Below, piece after piece: positions 1-11,989 of a stretch of DNA of 64,000 nucleotides; the first letter of the stretch is position 1; each line of letters begins with the position of its first letter. Under the pieces are notes generated by a model that did no database searches, was not told the DNA's origin, and was given only the letters and a program-made list of their open reading frames with translations. This DNA comes from Leptodontidium sp. MPI-SDFR-AT-0119 (Eukaryota; Ascomycota; Leotiomycetes; Helotiales; Leptodontidiaceae): the NCBI GenBank assembly GCA_020726505.1, contig JAHLEZ010000015.1, positions 1 to 64,000 of the forward strand, given 5' to 3'. The position numbers and the translations under genes were made by a program.

Positions 1-1256
1 GCGGTGTTATCCGTGGCACTCAAGGGTTGGCCTTGATCGAATCTTTGACTATGTCCCTCTGCGTTTGTCAGGTCGTCCAACATTATTCCTTGGTCTGTGT
101 TGCGATCTGCTGAATTGTCCGGCACATTTGTATCCCCACCGGCTATTTCGTTGCCTACAGTTGCCGGATCTTCTTCTGGATCCTGGAAGGGGTCGGTGAA
201 ATAGCTCTTTGCGTTCTGCTCTGCGGTGTGCGAATCCTTTTCGACTTCCAGCAGATACCTGGGCGATTCCGGGATGAGAAGACGAGCTAGCAATGCTAGA
301 CTTGGTATTACTGCCCCGAGGCCAACGATCCAGCGCCAAATTTCATCGGTTGCATTCATGCAGTCTCCGACGCAGCTTGAGAGGCCAGAATTTTCATGTA
401 TTAATTCTCGATACCTTGTTGTCGCACATATGGCAACGATATTGGCGAGGAGTTGCCCCGCCGGCTGCATATAGAAGACTGAAGCTAGCATACGCGCTCG
501 ATGCTTTCTTGGGGCGAATCTTTGAGGAGTCTAGTCAGCATGTATTCTACTATATCGAGGGATAGTGAGGCTAGTTATTTACTCGGACACTATCACAGCA
601 CTAAGAGGGTAGTCCGCGCCTGATTGATGTGGATATTAGTTCTATCATTCGTCTCCCAAAAAACACGATCACATACCGATTCCTATTCCCATCAAAATTC
701 GCCAAGAAATTACCCAAGCCAGGATATTGACAGAGTTTGCAGCACCTTTCGAGCACAGTGCAAGACCTACGGTCGCGACGATGACAATCAAGAGTTCGAA
801 TCCGTACATCTTCTTGCGTCCATAACGATCAGCAAGTATCCCGAATCCGATTTGCCCTATGATAGTTCCAACCAGTGTTGCCAGATTGATGGCGGTTTCA
901 TGCGAAGCGGGCATTTTGTTTTCCCAGTATACTATCTCTAGCATGGGCAGTACCATGTTCACGGCGAAGATCTATGAGTTAGTCAGTTTACCAATGTTTC
1001 GAGATCATCGTGCTCGCTCTTCGGTCTTTAGAACTCACATCATACGCATCGGTCAGGAAGCCTGCTCCTGCGACAATGACAATTTTCCAACCGAACTTCT
1101 GATCATCGATTCTTTCGTAAACATCTCTTTTCCGCTCCCGCAAAGTCTTTGAATTGGCTCAGCTTTGATTTGTGTCATATAGCAAGTGATCTTTACCTCA
1201 AGGTTGTCGGCCGGGCGAACGAAGTTCCGCCAGAAGATCGAGAATTTCCTGGGCAT
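1..1256 (-). CDS. MFS phosphate-type transporter (PHO84-like), 3' end off the window
   Basis: Major facilitator protein of the phosphate:H+ symporter type, expected in the plasma membrane importing phosphate or a related anion. Exons on the minus strand, in order: 1256-1197, 1146-1039, 971-677, 619-583 and 519 to the window edge. All four joins keep phase. The start ATG (1256) gives MPRKFSIFWRN..., and exon 2 enters the first membrane helix (VAGAGFLTDAYD). Exon 3 holds the family loop GILADRYGRKK. The tiny exon 4 (37 nt) supplies GADYPLSAVIVSE, the PHO84-type signature, and exon 5 continues with FAPRKHRARMLASVF, then QPAGQLLANI and the IPESPRYLLE motif that ends the first half. The C-terminal half lies outside, so the exact substrate cannot be judged. 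The acidic central loop before the edge is typical of the family. Confidence 0.85.
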
Positions 1257-2275
1257 TTTGGATCCGAATGCCCGCCGATATTGGCTCGCTATTTTTCAGA
1301 ACGACTAATTGGGACGTTGTGGTTGTTGAGTCGGTTTTGATTGAGAAAACGCTTGGGACATCGCAAAGAAGATGTACGAACGTTTTGATATCAGGCGGCG
1401 AGCCTCATCGCTAACTTCCTAGTACAGCAGCGTCTCTTATTGGATGACACTTCCTCGTATTCTTGGTAAGGCTGTTTGGGAGGCTTTTCTCGGACACGGC
1501 ACGGCACGTAAGATGTGCCAGCGAGGCAGACTTTGTCGCTGGTGGTAAGATATTTATTGCTAAGTGTGGCTTGCGCAGCCTTACTCGAACATTTTCGAGC
1601 TCGCACGGCTTTCTGTATGGCATCTCAGGAAATTTTAAAGTTCAAAGGAGTGGTGTGGTCTTCTTGAATAAAACCTACTAAGTTGTCCAAATTGTGCTTT
1701 TGAGTAATTGGCGTCGGACGTACAGCCTGTTCGTGCCAAGACTCGAAATATCATGCTATTACAAGGTCCACCAGAGGCTGTGCGCGACTTTCTTTTGGAG
1801 ATAATTCTCAGGGTCAACAGGATTCCCGTGAGCTTCTTTACATACTAATATTCATTCAGCACAGGCCATAAGAAAAAGAAACAGTTGTAACCTTATTCAA
1901 ACCAAAGCCAAAACTACGTTGTGAAGGCTGTAGGTAAGATGTGAGCGAGTGAGTTGGAGCCAGGATCACGGGTGGGTCGCTTCGAGATACAATTGGGTAG
2001 GTATAGCTGGGGCGTTCACAATCGCCCGATTCAATTTGCCGCTTTTAGATATAAGACATTTGCCAGAAACTGAGACGCACACACAGCCACTCTGATGAGG
2101 CTTTCCCTTCGGTGACCTCTTTTGCTGCCCCTCATCCGACTTTGGCCCACCAATTTCCGTCCTCAACCTCAACCATCACAACCGAGTACAAGCATCACTT
2201 GCATTCAAACTGCCCAATATGCGCACGTGCTTATCATGAAAGGACTCCCTATGGCGAGCTGTCAATATACTCACA
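1257..2275. other. Intergenic region between two divergent genes
   Basis: About 1 kb separating the transporter (-) from the gene at 2276 (+), presumably holding both promoters. Short open frames on the minus strand at about 1300-1620 contain no start-to-stop product that I recognise and cannot be spliced convincingly to the transporter. I see no other gene here. Confidence 0.5.
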
Positions 2276-4073
2276 ATGTCCTTTGGATTCTCTGCCACGG
2301 AGCTGATCAACGCTGTGAACGGAACCATCAAAACCATCATCGCTCTCAAACAAGTCCCAGAGCAACTCTTGTGTCTGCAGCAAGATCTTGAGGTCTCTAA
2401 AGGTCAACTTGAGGGACTAGAGTCGGTGCTACAGAAATGCAAGAACAGTATTGATGCTCGAGCAGCAGCGTCCTTTGATAGATTACAGGAAACTTTGCTC
2501 AAAGTTCTCAACGATACTTCGGAATTTCTAAAGCGATACCATCCCAAAGATACATCCAGGTCGAGCGTGTTGTCGAATTTTGGGCGCGCGAGATGGGTCG
2601 TCGATGCGACATATCTGGGGACTGTGAAGGGAATACGAGAGAGAATCTGCCAGATTGAGAGGAGCATCGATAGAGAGATACATCTGTTGAACCTGTAAGG
2701 ACTCTAACGTATACATAGTCATTCAATCACCCGGCTGACATATGTACAGACTGTACAGCTCAAGGCACGATAATGCTGCACCCGTTCACTATAAAGAGTT
2801 CGTCGATGGTCAAAGAGGATTGAACGTAGCTGCTCCATGTGACAATGGAAGTAATGCTTCGCTGAGAAAGGAGACTCAAGTGTCTTCCCCTTCAAAATAC
2901 AATGCTTGCCTAGATTGGCCAGTGCCTGCTCCCATCGGAGCACTTCCTCTATCACCACCGCCTTCACCAACGATTCGTTCGCTACAGAGATCTCAAACTG
3001 GAGCAATAGCAACATCTCAGAGTTCCCCTATAATGCCTGCTCCTACAATGCGACGAGCGTCAACATTCACAAACACTCCACCGCACACGCGTGAAACATT
3101 GCCACTCACGGGCATAGTCAAAGTGTATGTTCTACTACCTTCTGTCTGTTGACAAGAATCCTCTCCCGCAAGACCATCTACTGACATCTCACACTCCGCA
3201 GTTGGTTCTATACAGGACGTAAAGACATTCATCAGTCCTATAATATCAGATCCTTGACACTCTTGAGAGATAGCTCTGGACAGTTTTGTGCCATCGATAT
3301 AACACGGTCTGATGGTCATGTACTAAAAGACGAAAGTAGGTATTCCCTTCATGTTGCAGTTGACATTGTCTGACGAGAAAGTCTCCAAACCCTGGCAAAA
3401 CACCACCAAACATCCTATGCCTGTTCACCATCGAGAAACTCGGGACTGCATTGATTCCAAGAAACAAATCACGCAAAATTGTATTAAGTTTCTACATGAT
3501 ACGCCTAGTACCTCGTCTCCTAAGTTCTATTCGTTCTCTGATATCGAAGACTATCGACTGTTCAGCAACAGAATTGTTGGCCAAAAGCTCCTTTATTGGA
3601 GTGAGGTCAAGGAAATCTTGTCGGCGTGGAGTAAGACACCACTGTGCGAGAATCAGGTCTTGCAGTTGTGGGAAATTGATGGTAGAAAGAGTATTCGATT
3701 CTTCAGGAATGGCAAAGAGGGGGTTTTCTCTCAACACTGGGGTAACTACAGCCTTCTCTCAAAATTGTAATTCGATTCATTGTGACTAAGAGGACTGATA
3801 ATAGCACAGTGGACTTCTTGCAGATAGAGGAAGATGACAAGATTCTGTTACTGAAATTCTTGCATACACTGGGTGGCCGGATGAACATCTTGACGGCGGA
3901 AGAGAAGAAGATGGAATACCTCGAAGTTGTGTTTACAGACCCAAATGGTGAGTACCTCTCGAAGGGATACACCAACACAAAGCTAACGTGAAATAGAGCT
4001 ACCTATATTCTCGGCAAAGGCCGGTTTCGTACAAAGAGAAGTGAAGAGGGCAAGATGGAAATTCAAAAAATGA
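2276..4073 (+). CDS. Protein with predicted fungal STAND-type N-terminal helical domain
   Basis: Six exons: 2276-2694, 2750-3124, 3202-3335, 3382-3741, 3810-3947 and 3997-4073, giving about 500 residues. The first 140 residues (MSFGFSATELINAV...) resemble the helical N-terminal domain found in fungal NACHT/STAND-like proteins, including repeated Leu heptads that suggest a coiled coil. Residues about 150-260 are Ser/Pro-rich and probably disordered. The C-terminal half (about 270-500) is a compact region with motifs such as YWSEVKEIL and LQIEEDDKILLLKFL, which I do not recognise. There is no P-loop, so this is not a complete NLR-type receptor. The intron at 3336-3381 is the least certain; the 3' acceptor was chosen because only it keeps the frame. 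Function is unknown; a signalling or heterokaryon-incompatibility-related role is only a guess from the N-terminus. Confidence 0.72.
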
Positions 4074-4743
4074 ATATAGCACTAATTGATAATGAGGGAA
4101 AGCACTTACTAAACAAGGCACCCGATTATAAAAAATTATGAAACACCTTCCCACGTTTTCATCACAAGTGAAACTCAAAGAGCATCATAATGTTCCATTA
4201 CATCATCCCTCACTACAGTCCTATCCATATCTTCACAACCAAACCTCTCAAACCTCACTCGTATCCAAAGCCACCACCCCTTCATTAACCAGATCGTCGT
4301 ATCGGTAACCACAAACTCCCCTCCATTCGTCACGTATAAGAAACCTCAAAAACAACAAAGTCAGAGAGTGAGACGACAGTCCCAAATCGCCAACGTTTTT
4401 GATTGATGGCTAATAGCACTTGTTCCAATTGTGGACGAAGTACACTCCATTCCCTTAACGATGATGCAGCTGAGTTGCGATTGAGCAGTAAGATCGATTT
4501 GACTATACGATGTTGTACCGTCCAGCTGCATTGCAAGCAGCGAAATCGGCAGTTCTCAGTGTTTCGTGATGCGCGAAACGCAGCGAGTCCCGCAAACACA
4601 CCACCTTCACTCATACAAACTGCATCTCGCCGCTTTGAATACGACTCTGGACAAAGTTCGGCGCTTTCTGGCCATTCGAGTCTTCCTCCACAGCATGAAA
4701 GTGCATGCGCTTCACAATCGCCCTTTCTCTTGGAGGCAATCCT
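4074..4743. other. Convergent intergenic region
   Basis: Lies between two genes that end towards each other, so it should hold their 3' untranslated regions. The open frames inside it look like antisense shadows; nothing else seen. Confidence 0.4.
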
Positions 4744-5751
4744 TCACCTCTCTCGCTGGATTATGTCGCCTCGCTCAAGTGGTCTAGTTCCATCGTTCAA
4801 GACCATAGCCTCACGGTGTCGTCTCCGGATATGGTCTTCTTCAGAACTCTGATCTCGCCTCCGCCTGTTGTCCACAAACATGCCCTCAAAATCTTCTCCT
4901 GCGGTACCCTCTCCATTGGTCATCTTGACATCCCGTGTAAAACTCGGACCCATGATAAGTTCGGCGGGTACAAGCTTAGCCTTAATCAACTGCTTTCGAC
5001 CAACATGGTCTCGAAATAAAGGTATGGTGAGCTCGCTCAGTCGATTTTTGTTGTGTAAAGAGTCCGCAAACATCATCATTCGGTCCGTTTCGACTTCTGA
5101 CCACGGCTCTTTCGCAAGCCATCGCTCAACAAATCGCGACTTGACAAGCCCAGAGGGTCCGAATTTGTCCACCAGCTGAGCCAATACCATCAGGCAGCCT
5201 TGTTCAGCAACATCTCTGAGGTGCCAGTTATCCCATTCGGGATCGAAGAGATTATGTTTATAGTCTAAAGTCGAGTACTCGAGCGATTTTACGAGGGCTG
5301 CCCACGCTGCAGGTTTGTTGATCATCTTGACAGTCGCTAGTACATAGTCAGTGAAAGCTTCCAAGAAACAGGGGAACTACAAACAGCTGTTCATCATCAT
5401 AGTCAGAGCCCGAATACCCTGTTCCCTCAAAGCATGTTGCGGCCTTGTGATGTGCCAGAGTAGCGCATCGATCGCATTTTGGTCGTGAAGAGCCCGCTCG
5501 CAGACGATAATAGCTGTTGTCTCTTGTATACAGTAGTTGGGACTGTCCAAGAGCTTGTCCAAAGTACTGAGCTTCAAAGAATCTTCCACGTCTTGCGTTA
5601 TGTATTGGGGCTTGTTTTCGGAAGGAAGGATTGCAGCTTCGTCGCGATAATAGATGAGCAGCTCCCTCATTCCCCAGATCATTGCGCCCGCCGCGCAGCC
5701 AAGACCGAAGAGGAAAAGCCGGTCATTACCAGAGGGCGAGATCGCCGCCAT
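4744..5751 (-). CDS. Conserved fungal ARM-like repeat protein with N-terminal membrane helix
   Basis: Two exons (5751-5385 and 5336-4744) separated by a 49-nt intron, 319 residues. Residues about 10-28 (LFLFGLGCAAGAMIWGM) form one hydrophobic segment, likely a membrane anchor. The body is a run of short helices resembling armadillo/HEAT repeats, with the motifs NYCIQETTAIIVCERALH, ALREQGIRALTMMMNS and WDNWHLRDVAEQG that I associate with a conserved fungal family of unknown role. The C-terminus is charged and ends with the recurring motif RRRHREAMVLNDGTRPL. The splice site was chosen because it turns an otherwise stopped frame into NSSTVKMIN. The gene is divergent from NOP14 with only 225 nt between start codons, so the two promoters overlap. 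No enzymatic motif seen. Confidence 0.82.
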
Positions 5752-5976
5752 AATGACGAGACTACATGTGCAGCCGAAATGTTTTGGTGTTGTAGTAACG
5801 TTAGGCGCAAGTTGATGTGCATCAACGTGGAATAGTGAACCTGGCGAGGCTGCATGGCAAGAATATTGCCGGCCTTGACCGCTTTGGTTAAACCCAATTG
5901 GGTCGTTTTATCGCGATAACTGATTTCTTCGACAAAAAAATATCTCCAGCACCACCATTTTGCAACCCACCACACA
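5752..5976. promoter_or_regulatory. Short bidirectional promoter between ARM-like gene and NOP14
   Basis: Only 225 nt separate the two divergent start codons, so both promoters and both 5' untranslated regions must fit here. No canonical TATA box is obvious. Confidence 0.55.
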
Positions 5977-8789
5977 ATGCCTCCTTCGCAACTCAAGAGA
6001 TTAAAGGCCTCCTTACGGGAACAGGGTATTACGGGCCCGCAGCAGTCAAAGAAGCAAAAGAAACAAAATGCGCAAAATGGCGTCAACAAGGAAAAAAAGG
6101 TGGGGAGAAATGTTACGTTGAATGGTATTCGAGAGCAATTCAACCCTTTCGATTTCACATCTTCCAAAAAGCCCAAATTCGAAGTAACCACGGAACATTC
6201 GCATAAACCTGCCATAAGGAGACCAGGTCTGCAGAAGAGTCGAGATGAAGAATTGGTTTGTTACTAGATATCCCTCTCTCTCCAAACCACTAACAAATTG
6301 CACAGCGCCGCCAGGCTTACATCGAGGAGCAGCAAACTCGGAGGAAAGTCGGTGGCATATTGGATAAACGATTTGGAGAAAATGATCCCAGCATGGCCCC
6401 CGAGGAGAAGATGTTGGAGCGATTTACAAGAGAAAAGCAGGTTAGGCACAAGAACAGTTCCGCTTTTGATCTGGAGGACGACGAAGGGGGCGAGCTCACT
6501 CATATGGGTCAATCGCTGTCTCTAGATGGCCCTGCCCTCAAGGATGATTTTGAAGAGGACGATCTGGAGCTTTCGGACGCAGAGGATCATCCTTCGGACG
6601 AAGAGCGCCAGCTAAAACGGCGTCGGTCGGATATCGAGGGCGAAGAAGGTGAGGAGGATGACGGAGAGGAGCGCCCAGAGCGAAAGAAGTCCAAGCAAGA
6701 AGTTATGAAAGAACTTATCGCTAAATCGAAGCTTCATAAATATGAGCGGCAAGCAGCGAAGGATGACGATGAGGATGTGCGCGAGGAATTGGACAAGGAG
6801 ATGTCCAGCATTCACGACCTGCTTCGAGGAATCGGTCGTAAACCTGCTCCTGCTCCTGCAGTAGTAGTGCCAGGAATGAATGCCGACCGTGCGGCATTAC
6901 TGAGTGGGACGGACAAAATCAAATTCGACAAGGAGTACGATTTACGACTGAGGCAGCTAGCTCAAGATGCACGAGCGAAACCTACCGAGAAGTCCAAGAC
7001 GGAAGAAGAGGTGATTGAGGAGAGGGCAAGGAAATTACAGCAATTGGAGGCAAAGAGACTTCGCCGAATGCAGGGAGAAGATGTTAGCGATGACGAGGAA
7101 AAGCCAGCAGGCAATGACGGTCCTGATGATGAGGAAGACGAAGATGACGAATTTGGTTTCGGAGCTGGTATCAAGGTCAAGCCTTCAATGGCTGATCTAG
7201 GTGTTGAGGACGAGGACGATTTCCTTATTGACGATGATTTGGTCGCCAGTGGCTCGGAGCAGGATGATTCAGACGAAGACTCGGACGACCAGATCGAGGA
7301 AGTGGCCGAGGAGGAAGACGATGGATTTATCACCGGGCTTCTTACTGAAGAGGAGGCCAAACGGCCCGAGTTTTTGACGGGCGCCAATGGTCCTGTCCAG
7401 GAGATTGAGCTTCCAACTCAGAACGGAGTAAATGGGGACTTGGCTTTCAAATTCACTTGCCCTGAATCCCACGAGCAACTTCTTGAGGTTACGAAAGGTA
7501 TCGATATCCTCGACTTGCCAACAGTCATTCAACGAATAAGAGCTCTCTTCCACCCGAAGCTTAAGAGTGAAAATAAGTCGAAGCTCGGCAACTTGGCGGT
7601 AGCACTTGTGGATCACATTTCATACCTTGCCAACCAAGACGAGCGTCCTCCATTTGCTGTGCTCGAAACCATCATCCGCCACATCCATTCTCTGGCCAAA
7701 ATGTTCCCTGTCGAGACAGCAAATTCTTTCCGCCATCACCTCGAGGACTGGAATACATCTCGAGCTCTCTCTCCTACCCCAGGAGATCTAGTAATTCTCA
7801 CGGCAGTCGGGTCGATCTTCCCAACGTCTGATCACTTCCATCAGGTTGCTACCCCTGCCATCCTTGGTATGGCGCGATACCTTGGTCTGAAGATACCCCA
7901 GAATCTAGCTGACTACGCTACTGGGGCATATTTATGCTCACTCTGTCTCCAATATCAAGAACTGTCAAAAAGATATGTTCCGGAGGTGATGAACTTCATC
8001 GAGAACACATTGTGTGTATTAGCGCCGGCAAAGATTTCGAAACTCCCGGGCAGCTTCCCCTATCACGAGCCGAAGTCTTCGTTACGAATTGAGACTGTTA
8101 CGGATTCTGAAAGAAAGCTCAGGTTTTATGATTGTGTTCCAGTTGATCGCTCGGAAGCAGATGAGGAGGCGCTCAAGGCTGCCCTAATAGACGTCAATTT
8201 GAGTCTCGTCGATTCAGCAGCAACCACCTGGACTGGAAAATCCGCATTCACAGAAGTTTTTGAGCCTGCCTTAAAAATCTCCCATCATCTGGCCTCCAAG
8301 AAATGCTGCTCTAAGCTCTCTAGCAATACACAAGTAAGTATCTCGTCCGACTTTCTCTAGAGATAGAATCGCTAACAAACCCAGAAAACCCTCACCACAC
8401 TAGCTCAAAAACTCACCCTTCTCCTCAACCAAGCCCGCCTCGCCCGCCGTCCCCTCGAACTCCATCATCACAAACCCTTCGCCATAAAAACCTCCATTCC
8501 CAAGTTCGAGGACAACTTCAACCCAGAACGCCACTACGACCCTGACCGTGAGCGAACTGAACTCGCCAAGCTCAAGAAAGAACACAAGCGCGAACGCAAA
8601 GGTGCGATTAGAGAGCTGCGTAAGGATTCGAGGATTCTAGCGAGTTCGAGTCTCAAGGAGAAGAAGGAGCGCGATCTGGCGTATGAGAAGAAGCAGAAGA
8701 GATTGCTCGCGGAGATTCAAGGGGAAGAAGGTCACGAGAAAAAAGAGTATGAGCGGGAGAAGGCTTGGAGAAAGAAGTCCAAGAAGTGA
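5977..8789 (+). CDS. NOP14: Nucleolar complex protein 14 (Nop14)
   Basis: Three exons (5977-6255, 6306-8333 and 8385-8789), all joins in phase 0, 903 residues, the normal family length. Nop14 is an essential nucleolar factor of the small-subunit processome, required for 18S rRNA maturation and 40S export with Emg1 and Noc4. The N-terminus carries basic Lys-rich stretches and the family motif NPFDFTSSKKPKF. Exon 2 begins RRQAYIEEQQTRRK and continues with the conserved block GGILDKRFGENDP. Long acidic Asp/Glu tracts fill about residues 150-430, followed by the helical Nop14 domain. The C-terminus is Arg/Lys-rich (LKKEHKRERKGAIRELRKD) and ends in a run of lysines, consistent with nucleolar targeting. 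Both introns are about 50 nt with clear GCTAAC or CACTAAC branch sites. Confidence 0.96.
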
Positions 8790-9301
8790 GTGGGGGGTCT
8801 ACACCGGAGTTAGGGTTTGTAGAATACACTTACCATAGAGTACGCTAAACTACAAGCTATGTATAATGGATACCCGTCCAATTGCCCCTGGTCAATCAAT
8901 GCCACGATCATTCAATTGATTCATTCCGATTCAAGGCCAGTTACATCTCAATTGATTATTAGCTTATTTTGGAATCTGGAATCATTCGAGCGGCCTCAAG
9001 CCGTCGCTTACTCCCGACGCTACTCTCCTACCACATGCTACATACCTCGGCCCCGGCGAACTAAAGATATATTGAAAGCGTCATAGATATAAGAAGTAAG
9101 TGAGATAAACCAGCATTATGAACGTAGTTTCTCTTCATAAAACATTCCTTAAATAGAAGCATTAAAAAGGGAGAAGAGAAAACCCTTCACAGCCCAATGA
9201 ATTGTATTTTCTGTTCAAAAATACAGTATCATCTTCAGCTGTAACTTGAATCAGACCTACAAACGACTTCTTTGCGAATCCCAGAAAAAGAAAAAGAAAA
9301 T
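8790..9301. other. Intergenic region
   Basis: About 500 nt between NOP14 and the small repeat-protein gene. No convincing reading frame or structured element seen; it should contain the NOP14 3' end and the next promoter. Confidence 0.4.
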
Positions 9302-9744
9302 ATGCCTCCAGTAAGCCAAAATGTCCATTCAATCCCCGTTCAAAAGTTCCAATAACTGAAATCAAAACTCAAGTCCAAACCTACCCTCCGCGAACGCGCC
9401 CTGCAGACCAACAAAACAAACCCCTCTCAACTCGGCGATCCCATTTCCTTAAAAGCAGAAACTTCATCTCACTTCCCCACCCCTGAGTCTAAGGGGGCCG
9501 CTGGTTCCACTTCGTCATCAGCGAAGGACGAGATCAAGAACTTCGCCCCAGCACCAACAGAGGGTAATCGTGATGGGGATGGGAAGGAAAGAAGACCCTC
9601 CAGCAGAGAGCTATGGACAAACTTCAGGAAAGCCCAAGCCAGTTGGGTGATCTGGTTAGTTTGAAGGCTGAGACGGCGGATAGCGAGCCCACGGATAACG
9701 ATCGAGGTGCTGCTGGTACTCGGGGCGGGAAGTCAAAGTTATGA
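9302..9744 (+). CDS. Small disordered protein with duplicated SQLGD...SLKAET motif
   Basis: Modelled with three exons: 9302-9310, 9374-9563 and 9611-9744, giving 110 residues. Exon 1 encodes only MPP; the 63-nt intron has a GTAAGC donor, an AACTGA branch-like site and a CAAG acceptor, and it leads directly into SKPTLRERALQTNK. The protein contains two copies of the same motif: PSQLGDPISLKAET near residue 20 and PSQLGDLVSLKAET near residue 80, each followed by a Pro/Thr/Asp stretch and GAAGT or GAAGS. I associate this layout with short, hydrophilic fungal proteins of unknown function. The middle join (47-nt intron) is less certain: the alternative is a one-base frameshift, since the sequence just before it also encodes a plausible KTLQQRAMDKLQ run in the second frame. 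Confidence 0.6.
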
Positions 9745-10443
9745 GGCATGAGAAACCGAGAAGCACGTATGCGGGCAAGAGGAGGTCTGGTCTGCAATCT
9801 GCATCTTCCAACTCTGAAAATACCTTTTAGAAACTGGATTTTGTCTTTCTTATACTTTGTGGGTTGAAAATTCTCATGAAAGGCAAGGTCAGTTTCTAGT
9901 GCCTTTCTGGATTATCAGCACTTGCTTGTTTTAGATGCTTGATGATCAACGTAGCTCCAGCTTCAGGCACATTCTCTCCAATTCACTACTCCAGACGTTG
10001 ACTTAGACCTTGAGCAGGAGTCTGTTGATGTCTCTCCGAAAGTGGGCGCCGGTTTAGTAACTTAACCCATGAATCAACTCATACTCCCGTCTCCGATTCG
10101 AGATTCTTCTGTTTAGTTCCCTTTTGATCAGCTGCTAGAGGTCGATAGAATCTCTATCATTTCCAGTTTGAGCATCTCGTCGAGACTCAATTCGCTACTA
10201 CACTCTAGCTAGTGAACTTATTCAAAGCTTCCGTCTGTAGCGCGACAGCACTTCTTCGCTCAAGATGCGGTGGAGGTTGGTGTCACTGTATGGAGGCCCA
10301 TCAAGTGCTAGTCCGCCAGTAACACGACTCGTATGACACGCCGATCGGTGGATTATAGATAAAGGCGGTTCCCCAAACCCATCCGTTGTCAAGTCACTCA
10401 CCATCACGAATCCGAAATCGAGATCAATCTTCCCAGCAATATC
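9745..10443. other. Intergenic region
   Basis: About 700 nt, presumed 3' end of the small gene and promoter of the relic transporter. Nothing else seen. Confidence 0.4.
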
Positions 10444-11989
10444 ATGGCGCTTCGAGATCTTACAAGATATGCGCTTCTGGTCAATATCTTCATCAGTCTT
10501 GGAAGTATCACCTACGGCTACTTTTCCAGCATCATTGCTACGACCTTGGGTCAGCCTGGTTTCTACAGCTTCATGAATCTTGCGCCAGACGCCACCTCTC
10601 TAGGATATGGTCACACAACACATGTCATTCATTGCCACCGTCAATGGTCTGTACAGCGCGGGTGGTGCAGTTGGCTGTTTACTGTTCATGTGGCTTGCGG
10701 AACTGTTTGGCCGTCTGCGTACTATCCAACTCGGTGCCTTAGTTGCTATTCTTGGAGGCGCACTTCAAGGAAGTGCTGCGAATATCAACATGTTCTATGC
10801 TGGCCGTCTTATCGCTGGCATGGCAATCGGTATGCTAGTCAGCTGCACTCCACTCTATCTCAGCGAGCTCAGTGCTCCAGCCTCCCGTGGTCGACAAGTC
10901 GGTGTCCAGGCTATCTTCCTGGTTCTTGGATATTTCATGACCTCCTGGGTTGGTTATGGCTGCTATTTTGCAACGCCTGTCAACCCATCCTTTGCCTGGC
11001 GGTTTCCCGTGTGTTTTCAAACACTTCCTCACTTTTGCTACTACTTGGTTCTCCATGGTTCCTGAAAGTATCCGGTGGCTGTTGAAACATGACAGGGCAG
11101 AGGAAGCATGGACGATACTGCAACGTATCCACGCCCATTCTCATTTCGCCAAAGAAGAGTTTCATCAAATGACCCAACAGGTCAAGCTTGAAGAAGAGCG
11201 AACTAGAGAACTGGGAACTACAGTATTGAAGTCTGTATTCACCAAAGCGTCTTATCGAAAACGGATGATCGTAGGATTTTTGATCCAGTTTGGGCAGGAG
11301 ATGGGAGATATTCTGGTGGCCAACAACTACGCCGTGTTGTTGTATTAAGGTCTCCGTCAGACTGGCTCGACTTCACTCTTGCTTTCAGCAGTTTGGATCA
11401 CAACTGCAGCGCTCATCTACAATCCACTTGGGGCTTGGCTCCACGGCAAGGTCAATTCTCGTCGTGGGATGTACCTTACTAGTAATTGTGGTCAGGTCAT
11501 CACGCTTTCCATTCTCACTGCCTTTACCGCACAAGATGCCGGTACTTCAAATAAAGTTGGAAATGGTTTCGCAGTTTTCATGATCTTCCTGTACCTGGCA
11601 TTTCAAGGCACTTTTTGCGACACCACAATGTACCTGTACGTTTCCGAGACCTTCCCCTACGAGATGCGGACCATCGGAATTGGCTTTAGTTTGTTTGGCC
11701 AATTTGCAGGTACTTTGATTATCGTCCAGTCAGCTCCGATTGCCTTTGCAGCTGTGTCTATCTTTTGTTCATTTTGTGGCTGTTGGTATACTCGCCATTG
11801 ATCTACTGGTACATGCCTGGGACCGCACGGTTCAAGTTGGAGGAGATTGGGGAGAAGTTTGGGGACGAAGTTGCTGTCAAGATTACTGATGCTGCTGGAG
11901 CTAACGAAGAGAGCCGAAAGGAATTGTATGAGAAGTTGGAGCATCATGAGGTGCTGCAGCGGAGTGAGAAAGGAGCAGTTGGTTCGTAG
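10444..11989 (+). pseudogene. Decayed MFS sugar transporter
   Basis: An MFS sugar-porter gene whose protein can be followed almost end to end but only by changing frame three times and reading through one stop. Segment 1 (from ATG 10444) encodes LGSITYGYFSSIIATTLGQ. Segment 2 (frame shift near 10605-10625) encodes VNGLYSAGGAVG, WLAELFGRLRTIQLG and the sugar-porter-like YAGRLIAGMAIGM. Segment 3 (shift near 11010-11040) has VPESIRWLLKHDRAEEAW. An in-frame TAA at 11346-11348 follows NNYAVLLY, after which the same frame goes on with GLRQTGSTSLLLSAVW and VSETFPYEMRTIGIG. A last shift near 11745-11790 leads into the C-terminal helix and the tail FKLEEIGEKFGDE. No intron with proper borders explains the shifts. 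A sequencing fault could account for one lesion, but not easily for four. Confidence 0.78.

Noticed and set aside
1391..1623. Minus-strand open frames of about 70 codons upstream of the phosphate-type transporter
   Set aside because: No start, splicing or motif connects them to the transporter or to each other; kept as intergenic.
5679..6215. A 178-codon minus-strand ORF between the ARM-like gene and NOP14
   Set aside because: It is antisense to the NOP14 first exon and the shared promoter, shows no family motif, and has frequent Cys/Phe runs typical of shadows.
10600..10660. An intron explaining the first frame change in the sugar transporter
   Set aside because: The only GT...AG pair (about 47 nt) would delete the conserved NGLYS helix and still leave the wrong frame.
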